DNA of 7,227 nucleotides, from positions 1 to 7,227 of the forward strand of contig JBIJDM010000151.1 in NCBI GenBank assembly GCA_044344145.1, in the 5' to 3' direction. Below the pieces are notes generated by a model. That model made no database searches, was not told the origin of the DNA, and saw nothing but the letters and a program-made list of their open reading frames with translations. The translations under genes were made by a program, and so were the position numbers. The DNA is from JBAXGE01 sp044344145 (GTDB taxonomy: Bacteria > Planctomycetota > Phycisphaerae > WQYP01). This document shows, piece by piece, positions 1 through 4,970 of this stretch; within the stretch, counting starts at the first letter, position 1, and each line of letters opens with the position of its first letter.

Positions 1-85
1 AACCAACCGCCCCCCACCCACTATTTTTTTCTTGCAAACCCAGCGCCATCCCGGTATGTTTATTCTTGTCTCCCAAGCGGAGATA

Positions 86-184
86 GTCTGGGTCGGGAGT
101 ATTGCCTTAACCGGCGAATGGATCCCCGCCCACACGGTCTGGGCCGGGAGTATCGCCTTAACCAGCGAGAGGATCCCCGGCCCG
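86..184. repeat. 51-bp direct tandem duplication, two copies
   Basis: Copy 1 begins at 86 and copy 2 at 137, both with GTCTGGG. They stay in register for about 47 bases through GGATCCCCG, with about six differences. The period is 51 bp, a multiple of three, so a 17-residue unit would repeat in any open frame. Each copy carries one GGATCC site (120-125 and 171-176), which fits the predicted RGATCY specificity of the nearby restriction enzyme, probably by chance. The arrangement is seen directly; no function is known. Confidence 0.85.
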
Positions 185-269
185 ATTTGTTGGCACCCCC
201 CATACACAAACCCAAAAAGCCCAAATTATCCTTGACGATGTGGGCGTTTTGGGTAGACTACGCATGCGA

Positions 270-339
270 ATTGATGGGAATGCTTCCCGGGGTTTGTCCA
301 TCAATCGGCCGCTTAGCTACCGGGATAGCTACTTGGCCG
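270..339. repeat. Nested inverted repeats in non-coding DNA
   Basis: Three perfect or near-perfect dyads lie side by side. ATTGATGG (270-277) pairs with CCATCAAT (298-305). Inside it, GGGAA (276-280) pairs with TTCCC (284-288) around a TGC loop, as an alternative fold. Next, CGGCC plus TAGCTA (306-310, 314-319) pair with TAGCTA plus GGCCG (326-331, 335-339), with a 3-bp mismatch between the arms. Neither side has the T-tract expected of an intrinsic terminator. The segment may be a structured RNA or the end of a decayed element. Confidence 0.45.
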
Positions 340-457
340 TCCATTCTTCATGCTATTCCCATTTCCCCCGTCCCCCAACCCCAACAACGGCTGCTTTTTT
401 CTTGTATACGTCGCCCTTCTAGAATACAATCATGTTACGAGGCCTGTCTGCGGTACT

Positions 458-476
458 GCCCCCAATTGGCGGGGGC
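458..476 (-). terminator. Possible terminator hairpin after the large Sel1 gene
   Basis: GCCCCC (458-463) pairs perfectly with GGGGGC (471-476) around a 7-base loop, 40 bases past the stop codon of the minus-strand Sel1 gene. No T-run follows on either strand, so this is not a standard intrinsic terminator. Its position just after the operon is the main argument. Confidence 0.3.
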
Positions 477-515
477 TGAGTTCCGCATTCAGGCTTCTGC
501 TTTTTTTGCCCCCCA

Positions 516-1547
516 TCACAACAAACCACGTTTTTCCAACTCAAATTCGGCGTAATGATTTCCCGCCTCCATCGCTTCGCGAAAGCACCTAATTGCCTCC
601 TCTTCATTTTGCGCCACGCCCCGACCCTTGGCATACATCACGCCAAGATAGAGCATCCCATCATCATTTCCCGCCTCTGCGGCTTGACGATACCACTTCA
701 TTGCTTCTTGATAGCTTTGGGGCACACCAAGGCCATCTTCGTACATCATACCCAAATTCATCATCCCCTGACCATATTCCGCCTTCACCGCCACCTGACC
801 ATAACCCTTCACCACTTCCATGTCGGTTTGGACCACGCCCCGTCCCTGCTCATACATTTCGCCCAGTATGAAAATTACTATGCTATCTCCCGCCACCGCT
901 GCCTGACAATACCACTTCACCGCCTCTGCATCGCTTTGGGGTATGCCCCGGCCTCGCGCATACATGTCGCCAAGACTGAACATACCATCACGATCCCCCA
1001 TTTCCGCCGCCCGACGATACCATTTCGCCGCCGCCTCATCACTTTGTGGTACACCTGCACCATACTCATACGTGTCGCCTAGACGGAACATCCCATCACG
1101 ATTCCCCACCTCCGCTGCTCGTCGATACCACTCCACCGATTCCGCATAACTTTGATCCACGTGCCAGCCATGGCTATACATTTCGCCCAACTTGACCATC
1201 CCCGCTCCATTTCCCACCGCTACCACCTTGACCCCCAACGCCTGCATCCACACATCCACCACCCATTCAGCCTCTACTGCCGTCATCTGGGTTTTCTCCT
1301 GCGCCCGCTGCCGCCAATGCGCCAAGATAACCGGTTCCACCCCCTCCAAAGTTCTTTGGGCATGCGCATGCAACCCCGTCACCACCCCCGACCGCAACAC
1401 CTTCACCAGCAGCCCCACCTCATTGTCATACCGATTTTGCGCCGCCTCCCGCAAACACCCCTCCAGTTGTTCGTGGTCTGATAATATCTCAACACCCCGC
1501 ATCTCCAGTACGGCCTTAAGTAACCCTGTCACCTTGGTATCCAACAT
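516..1547 (-). CDS. Sel1-repeat protein, third gene of the restriction-modification operon
   Basis: Predicted helical-repeat scaffold of 343 residues. Sel1-like repeats usually mediate protein-protein contacts; no enzymatic domain is visible. Six repeats of 36-37 residues run from about residue 112 to 328, each with the pattern GM-LG-MY--G-GV-Q---EA-KWYRQAAEAG. The fourth (about 220-256) is degraded: its YRQAAEAG-type end reads GYGQVAVK. The first 110 residues are a separate alpha-helical region (GLLKAVLEMRG, then LEGCLREA) that I do not assign to a named family. No signal peptide or membrane segment is seen. The frame extends to a TTG at 1568, but ATG at 1547 is preferred because GGGGGA lies 4 bases upstream. 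The gene starts 50 bp after the endonuclease stop on the same strand, so co-transcription with the R-M pair is likely. The 108-bp DNA repeats are a setting for unequal recombination. Sel1 identity is sure; a role in restriction is not. Confidence 0.9.
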   Translation of the reverse strand: MLDTKVTGLLKAVLEMRGVEILSDHEQLEGCLREAAQNRYDNEVGLLVKVLRSGVVTGLHAHAQRTLEGVEPVILAHWRQRAQEKTQMTAVEAEWVVDVWMQALGVKVVAVGNGAGMVKLGEMYSHGWHVDQSYAESVEWYRRAAEVGNRDGMFRLGDTYEYGAGVPQSDEAAAKWYRRAAEMGDRDGMFSLGDMYARGRGIPQSDAEAVKWYCQAAVAGDSIVIFILGEMYEQGRGVVQTDMEVVKGYGQVAVKAEYGQGMMNLGMMYEDGLGVPQSYQEAMKWYRQAAEAGNDDGMLYLGVMYAKGRGVAQNEEEAIRCFREAMEAGNHYAEFELEKRGLL

Positions 1548-1582
1548 AATGTCCCCCAATTTTCCCAAGCCATAATTTCTCT

Positions 1583-1601
1583 GTAGGGTCGTCCATCCTA
1601 C
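1583..1601 (-). other. Small hairpin at the endonuclease stop codon
   Basis: GTAGG (1583-1587) pairs with CCTAC (1597-1601) around a 9-base loop. It overlaps the TAG stop of the endonuclease gene (1598-1600) and precedes the Sel1 gene start. A 5-bp stem with no following T-tract is too weak to be called a terminator, so read-through into the Sel1 gene is expected. Confidence 0.3.
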
Positions 1602-2209
1602 GGCTCAATCCCAATCACCACCAACGGCACCGCCGGTGACCCGCGCCCCTGCCGGATTAAATCATATAAACTGCGCTCATAATACGGCACCCCCGAGGAC
1701 ATTTGGTCGCACAATTTTTTAATCGGCAACACTTCAATCCCCACATCAATCTGATCCCCGACAAAAAACGCCATGTGTTTGACAAACATATCAAACGCCA
1801 CAAACGCATATTTCCCGAACTGTATCTCAATCGCCACCCGATCTTTGACAAAGTCCGTTTGATTGAACGACGACAAAGGCTTTTGGCCTGCGTTCTCAAT
1901 CTCCGCCTTTTGCGCCGCCGCATTCATTCCGATGGTCATACGAATCAACTTGGCATCACCCGTAACCCAATAACTGGTCCGTGCCTCATGCCAGTGCAGC
2001 GCGTTTAAGGCCGCTTTGAAACGATTGTTCATCTCCACCGGGCTGTATAACGCCGCGCCCGGCATGGTTTTTTCTTTGGATATTTTGGTTTTACAGGCTT
2101 TGGCGTCCACCTGTTTAATAACGGTTTCAATTTCCTGCCATAACTTGGGTTTGTGAAAGAGAATATGCTCCTGCCCATTCAAATGGGAATACACCTGCGC
2201 AATCTTCAT
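1598..2209 (-). CDS. Type II restriction endonuclease, BglII/BstYI family, predicted R^GATCY
   Basis: Homodimeric Mg-dependent type II endonuclease that would cut unmodified DNA with a 4-base 5' overhang. It has 203 residues, which I recall as the length of BstYI (BglII is about 223). The catalytic core is visible as Asp119, Glu128 and Gln130 in TDFVKDRVAIEIQFGKYAF, the same D-x8-E-x-Q spacing as BglII Asp84/Glu93/Gln95. Further family-typical stretches are VKHMAFFVGDQIDVG (about 143-157) and MSSGVPYYE (170-178). Lys133 and Ser172 sit at the positions that, from memory, were altered in BstYI variants with narrowed specificity (K133N, S172N); both are wild-type BstYI residues here, favouring RGATCY over BglII's AGATCT. 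The start ATG overlaps the methyltransferase stop as ATGA, with GGGGGA 5 bases upstream, so translation is probably coupled. No frameshift or missing catalytic residue is seen. Confidence 0.95.
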   Translation of the reverse strand: MKIAQVYSHLNGQEHILFHKPKLWQEIETVIKQVDAKACKTKISKEKTMPGAALYSPVEMNNRFKAALNALHWHEARTSYWVTGDAKLIRMTIGMNAAAQKAEIENAGQKPLSSFNQTDFVKDRVAIEIQFGKYAFVAFDMFVKHMAFFVGDQIDVGIEVLPIKKLCDQMSSGVPYYERSLYDLIRQGRGSPAVPLVVIGIEP

Positions 2210-3072
2210 TTATGTCCCCCATTGGGCAAACTCGGATCATACACCGGGCGATTCATGGGCCGCGTCCGCAGCAGACCCGCACGCCACGCTTCCACCCGCT
2301 CGCGGGCAATCTCCACATAACGCGGTACCACATCACAACCATATCCAATCCGGTCGTGCTTGATCGCGGCAATCACGCTGGAGCCTACCCCCATATATGG
2401 ATCAAAAACCGCATCTTGCGGTTGCGTCATGGACAACACCAGCCGCTCCACCAACTCAATGGGGAACTGGCAGGGATGCTCGGTCTTTTCCACATGGTTC
2501 GACTTCACATTCGGGATCACCCAAACATCACCGGGATTTTTTCCCAGCGGATTACACGAAAACTGTCCGGCTTTGGGGCCTTTGAAATACTTTTTATTCG
2601 GATACTTCGCCGGCACCCGCACTGGATCCAAATTGAAGGTGTAATTGTCTGACTTGGTAAACCACATGATGGTTTCGTACCGCCCCGAAAACCGCTTGGA
2701 GCAATGCAGGCCATGCTCAAAGTGCCAAACAATCCGGTTCCGCAGCAACAGGCCATATTTTTTGAAGATCGGATACAACAACATGTCCAGCGGCATGACC
2801 TCGCTGGTTTTGGCCACATGATTGCCCACTTGCCAACAGAGCGACCCCGTAGGCCGCAACAAACGCACACATTCGGCAATAACCCGCTCCTGTTGCATCA
2901 GATACGCTTCAATCGGATTGCGCCGCTCGTACGCTTTGCCGATATTGTACGGCGGTGATGTCACCACCAACTGCACCGAGGCACTGGGCATACTGGCCAT
3001 AAATTGCAGATTGTCCTGACACGCAATCCGGGCGTCGTCAGAGTGCCGTAGCTGATATAGTGGCTGCGTCAT
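2206..3072 (-). CDS. DNA methyltransferase, SPPY (N4-cytosine) type, cognate to the BstYI-like enzyme
   Basis: Transfers a methyl group from S-adenosylmethionine to DNA and should protect the sites cut by the adjacent endonuclease. It has 288 residues, with motifs in beta-class order: catalytic motif IV TSPPYN at 38-43, then EHPCQFP (199-205, motif X region), then the AdoMet loop FDPYMGVGSS at 223-232 (motif I, FxGxG type) and GYGCDVVPRYVEIARERV at 243-260. Ser before PPY is the usual mark of N4-cytosine rather than N6-adenine enzymes; the BglII and BstYI methyltransferases are, as I recall, also m4C. The target base still needs proof. ATG at 3072 is preceded by AAAGG at 7-8 bases and by a good promoter. 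Its last codons overlap the endonuclease start (ATGA). The gene contains one GGATCC site (2624-2629) that the pair would have to protect. No controller (C) gene is present. Confidence 0.95.
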   Translation of the reverse strand: MTQPLYQLRHSDDARIACQDNLQFMASMPSASVQLVVTSPPYNIGKAYERRNPIEAYLMQQERVIAECVRLLRPTGSLCWQVGNHVAKTSEVMPLDMLLYPIFKKYGLLLRNRIVWHFEHGLHCSKRFSGRYETIMWFTKSDNYTFNLDPVRVPAKYPNKKYFKGPKAGQFSCNPLGKNPGDVWVIPNVKSNHVEKTEHPCQFPIELVERLVLSMTQPQDAVFDPYMGVGSSVIAAIKHDRIGYGCDVVPRYVEIARERVEAWRAGLLRTRPMNRPVYDPSLPNGGHK

Positions 3073-3098
3073 TGTTTGACCTTTGTTAGGTTTACTTC

Positions 3099-3127
3099 AC
3101 TATAGCAGTCGGCACTTTTTTTGTAAA
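3099..3127 (-). promoter_or_regulatory. Sigma70-type promoter for the R-M operon
   Basis: Read on the minus strand, TTTACA (3127-3122) and TATAGT (3104-3099) are separated by exactly 17 bp. Each hexamer matches the sigma70 consensus in 5 of 6 positions. The expected transcript start is near 3092, about 20 bases before the methyltransferase ATG at 3072, leaving room for the AAAGG ribosome site. No GACT/AGTC-type controller box was recognised. Confidence 0.6.
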
Positions 3128-3157
3128 ATAAAAAATGCGAAAAATTCACTGCCCCTC

Positions 3158-3238
3158 ATTTCCGTGCCCTTCCGTGTCTTCCGTGGTTAAAACTCCCCAC
3201 CTCCCCATCCTCTTCATCCCGTCCATCCATGTAAAAAC
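3158..3238. repeat. Intergenic phrase repeats, TTCCGTG and CATCC types
   Basis: Short degenerate phrases in tandem: TCCGTG units at 3161, 3171 and 3180, ending CCGTGGTTAA, then CATCC units (3206-3238) ending CCATGTAAAAA. The first type recurs at 4864-4893 and the second at 6143-6175, with only a few differences. The array lies directly after the stop of the small Sel1 gene. Similar phrases are familiar from gaps in many environmental genomes; their function is unknown. Confidence 0.75.
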
Positions 3239-3239
3239 C

Positions 3240-3653
3240 TTATTCCTCCTCCGCCAAAATCCGCTGCGCCTCTTCATGCCCCGCTTCCGCCGCGCGCTCC
3301 AGCCATTCACCCGCGCGCTGTTCATCCTTCACCACGCCGTGGCCCTCGTAATAATAAATCCCCAGCACAAACATGCTCGTCGCGTCGCCCGCTTCCGCCG
3401 CCTTCTGAAACCACTGCACTGCCGCCGCCAAATCCTGCTCTACCCCTGCGCCATCGGCATACAGCGCCGCCAATTTGCCCATCCCCGCAGCATTCCCCAC
3501 CGCCGCCGCCTGCCGATACCACTCCGCCGCCGCCGCCAAATCCGCGCCCTTCAGCACCGTCCCCTGCGCACAGGCATCCCCTTTCGCCACCAGCTCCGCG
3601 CCCGCCGCCGGTGCCCCGGACTTGCCCTGAGCCTTCGCCTTTTTATCCGCCAT
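3240..3653 (-). CDS. Short Sel1-repeat protein
   Basis: Small helical-repeat protein of 137 residues, probably a protein-interaction module with no visible catalytic domain. The first 20 residues are Lys/Ala/Gly-rich (MADKKAKAQG) and probably flexible. Sel1 repeats follow: a partial one ending EWYRQAAAVGN (44-54), a full one with LAALYADGAGVEQD...WFQKAAEAGD (about 54-90), another with VLGIYYYEGHGVVKDE...WLERAAEAGH (about 90-125), and a short tail. The open frame continues upstream to 3977, but that part overlaps the opposite-strand membrane gene and is Gly-rich shadow. ATG at 3653 fits because GAGG lies 9 bases upstream. In-frame ATGs at 3659 and 3662 are too close to that GAGG. Codons are more GC-rich than in the large Sel1 gene and in the R-M pair between them, so the two Sel1 genes are not recent copies of each other. 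Confidence 0.85.
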   Translation of the reverse strand: MADKKAKAQGKSGAPAAGAELVAKGDACAQGTVLKGADLAAAAEWYRQAAAVGNAAGMGKLAALYADGAGVEQDLAAAVQWFQKAAEAGDATSMFVLGIYYYEGHGVVKDEQRAGEWLERAAEAGHEEAQRILAEEE

Positions 3654-3705
3654 AATCATCATCCTCGTAAAAGTACGCGCTAACCCACCTGCCCGCTGCC
3701 GCCCG

Positions 3706-3711
3706 ATTATA
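3706..3711 (-). promoter_or_regulatory. -10 element of the short Sel1 gene
   Basis: A perfect TATAAT read on the minus strand (3711-3706) in an otherwise GC-rich divergent gap. It places a transcript start near 3699, about 45 bases before the ATG at 3653. The -35 region at 17-18 bp is poor (TTTCGG), so only the -10 box is clear. Confidence 0.45.
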
Positions 3712-3762
3712 CTCCCCCGCACCATTACCCCGAAACCCGTCGGCCCGCATCCTGCCCCCGGC

Positions 3763-3791
3763 TTGCCATTCCCCTCACCCCGTCTTACCAT
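3763..3791 (+). promoter_or_regulatory. Possible promoter of the zinc-ribbon membrane gene
   Basis: TTGCCA (3763-3768) and TACCAT (3786-3791) are 17 bp apart, with 4 of 6 matches each. Transcription would start within a base or two of the ATG at 3798, implying a leaderless message, which fits the absence of a clear ribosome site there. The call is weak because the region is C-rich. Confidence 0.3.
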
Positions 3792-3797
3792 GAGCAC

Positions 3798-4628
3798 ATG
3801 ACCCCGACATCCATCCTTCCCGATCTCACCACCGCCCTCCCGTGTGTGCAGTGCGGCTACGACCTCCGCGCCACCGCCCCCACCGGCCGCTGTCCCGAAT
3901 GCGGTATGGCCGTCGCGGCCAGCCACGCCCACCAGCGCGGCGAGCTCTACGCGCCCCATCATCTGCGCCGCCTGCAACGCGGGGCCAACTACTGGGCTCT
4001 GGCCACCACCACCTGCGGGGTAATGTTTGTTGCGCTGGCCGCCACCACGCGCTGGCCCGTACTGCTGGGGCTCTTCCCGCTTCTGCTGCCGCTGGCGCTA
4101 TTGCTGGGGTTGGTGGGCAATTGGAACATGGCCACGTCGCTGGAATGTTATCCCACCGGCCTGATCGCCGCCTTCTGGCGCCTGTGCCTGCGCTGGTGGT
4201 TGCCGCCCTTGCTGCCGTTCGTGGTCATTGTGCTGGTACTGCAACCACTCACCGGCCCATTCCCGCTGACCGCCCTGTCCAGCGCCGGCCCGTGGGTGGA
4301 TACCCCCGTCATACTCATCGTGGCCCTGGGCATCATCGCCACGTTTTACCACGTGCTGGGCATCTGGCGCGGCGTGCCTGCACTGCGCCCATCCATCTTC
4401 GCCTTTGGCCTGCTGATTCTGGGCGCCTTTGGCCTGTTGGTCGTCGCGCCCCTCAGCTTTTACCTCGCCGACCCCACCCTCGCCCAACCGCTTTACCTGT
4501 CCCTGCTGGCCGTCGCCTGCTTCGCCCTGGCCAGCACCAGCGCCACCATGGCCCGCAAATTCCAGCGCCTCCACCACCCCAGCGCCGCCCAGTGGCCCAC
4601 CCATCAAAACCATCCAACCACCCCCTGA
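3798..4628 (+). CDS. Zinc-ribbon membrane protein, PVC-type, function unknown
   Basis: A 276-residue integral membrane protein of unknown function. An N-terminal zinc-ribbon-like knuckle uses Cys16, Cys19, Cys32 and Cys35 (CVQCGYDLR, then GRCPECG), a signature I associate with many planctomycete and verrucomicrobial membrane proteins. About six hydrophobic segments follow, near residues 65-83, 87-108, 133-150, 168-190, 199-223 and 231-250. The end is a short basic and then Pro/His-rich tail. No catalytic motif is visible; the ribbon probably lies in the cytoplasm and binds a partner or metal. The ATG at 3798 lacks a clear ribosome site. An ATG at 3790 opens only a three-codon frame (ATG AGC ACA TGA) that overlaps the real start as ATGA. 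The gene is divergent from the short Sel1 gene and convergent with the HEPN gene, so it is probably transcribed alone. Two long frames overlapping it are compositional shadows. Confidence 0.85.
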   Translation: MTPTSILPDLTTALPCVQCGYDLRATAPTGRCPECGMAVAASHAHQRGELYAPHHLRRLQRGANYWALATTTCGVMFVALAATTRWPVLLGLFPLLLPLALLLGLVGNWNMATSLECYPTGLIAAFWRLCLRWWLPPLLPFVVIVLVLQPLTGPFPLTALSSAGPWVDTPVILIVALGIIATFYHVLGIWRGVPALRPSIFAFGLLILGAFGLLVVAPLSFYLADPTLAQPLYLSLLAVACFALASTSATMARKFQRLHHPSAAQWPTHQNHPTTP

Positions 4629-4666
4629 CCTCCGCGCCGTTGCGTGCGACTCCCCCCCCTGGGACC

Positions 4667-4684
4667 GCCGACGTCCCCGTCGGC
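4667..4684. repeat. Perfect 7-bp hairpin, possible terminator or REP-like element
   Basis: GCCGACG (4667-4673) and CGTCGGC (4678-4684) form a perfect stem around a TCCC tetraloop, 39 bases past the stop of the membrane gene. There is no T-tract. Its position suggests transcript-end protection or a dispersed palindromic repeat. Confidence 0.5.
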
Positions 4685-4758
4685 ATCCCCCGCCGTAACA
4701 TGGGCATCTGCTGCCCATGATTCTCCCCCCATCTTTAATGCGCAGCATTTCTTGGAGT

Positions 4759-4788
4759 GCGGTAATGCCGGTACCCCGGCTTTACCGC
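4759..4788. repeat. 12-bp two-part hairpin between convergent genes
   Basis: GCGGTAA pairs with TTACCGC (4759-4765, 4782-4788) and GCCGG with CCGGC (4767-4771, 4776-4780), separated by one T-T mismatch, around the tetraloop TACC. On the plus strand the stem is followed by TTTA. It may act as a bidirectional terminator. The flanking GGAGTGCGG...CCGCTTT resembles dispersed intergenic hairpins I associate with PVC genomes; that link is from memory. Confidence 0.55.
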
Positions 4789-4863
4789 TTTATCAGTCAT
4801 TGGCTCATGATCACACCCTCTCCCCACCCGAACCCACCACAGTCACCCCCACCCAAAAATCAT

Positions 4864-4939
4864 TCCCGTGCGCTTCCGTGTCTTCCGTGGTTACCTCCCC
4901 CCGTCCCATCTGTGTCCATCTGTGTATATCTGTGGTTTC
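4864..4939. repeat. Intergenic phrase repeats, TTCCGTG and CATCTGTG types
   Basis: 4864-4893 closely copies the array at 3158-3190: CCGTG units at 4866, 4876 and 4885, ending CCGTGGTTA. From 4907 to 4939 a second phrase with a period of about 10-11 bp follows: CATCTGTGTC, CATCTGTGTAT, ATCTGTGGTTT. The array follows the 3' end of the HEPN gene. Unlike true minisatellites, each unit is degenerate and the final unit always ends in GTGGTT. Confidence 0.75.
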
Positions 4940-4970
4940 ACCTCCCCCCGCGCATGTTTCGTGGCGCCCA

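Larger units (their letters stand above)
1..515. other. Gap without a convincing gene (515 bp)
   Basis: No reading frame here has a family resemblance, a good ribosome site or credible composition. The longest open frame on the plus strand runs into the 3' end of the minus-strand Sel1 gene and reads as Pro/Ser-rich shadow sequence. What the stretch does hold is a 51-bp tandem duplication (86-184), nested inverted repeats (270-339) and a 6-bp GC hairpin (458-476). It could be the decayed remnant of an older gene or a structured non-coding segment; the sequence alone does not decide. Confidence 0.6.
4629..4970. other. Convergent intergenic region (342 bp) with hairpins and repeats
   Basis: No gene is supported here. 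Transcription enters from both sides: the membrane gene ends at 4628 and the HEPN gene at 4971. In order the gap holds a GCGTTGCG-type phrase (4633-4658), two strong hairpins (4667-4684 and 4759-4788), and TTCCGTG-type and CATCTGTG-type phrase repeats (4864-4939). Apart from those, the sequence is C-rich on the plus strand and featureless. Confidence 0.7.

Noticed and set aside
118..555. Plus-strand open frame of 145 codons at the left end
   Set aside because: It runs into the 3' end of the Sel1 gene, has no recognisable domain and reads as low-quality Pro/Ser-rich sequence.
516..1230. CRISPR-like periodic repeat
   Set aside because: The 108-bp periodicity is explained by coding for 36-residue Sel1 repeats.
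1548..1568. TTG start for the large Sel1 gene
   Set aside because: ATG at 1547 has GGGGGA directly upstream, in the same context as the endonuclease start.
3115..3122. T-run as an intrinsic terminator
   Set aside because: No GC-rich stem precedes it on the plus strand, and on the minus strand it lies inside the promoter spacer of the methyltransferase.
3654..3977. N-terminal extension of the short Sel1 protein to 245 residues
   Set aside because: The extra part is Gly-rich, overlaps the start of the divergent membrane gene, and crosses the TATAAT box; ATG 3653 with GAGG upstream is better.
3842..4720. Plus-strand open frame of 292 codons overlapping the membrane gene
   Set aside because: It is Arg/Pro/His-rich with no family features and lies in another frame of a gene with clear Cys motifs and membrane segments; a high-GC shadow.
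4098..4748. Minus-strand open frame of 216 codons opposite the membrane gene
   Set aside because: Its Gly/Gln/Arg-rich composition is typical of an antisense shadow, and there is no ribosome site.
4864..4939. CRISPR array
   Set aside because: Units are 9-11 bp and contiguous, with no unique spacers and no cas genes.
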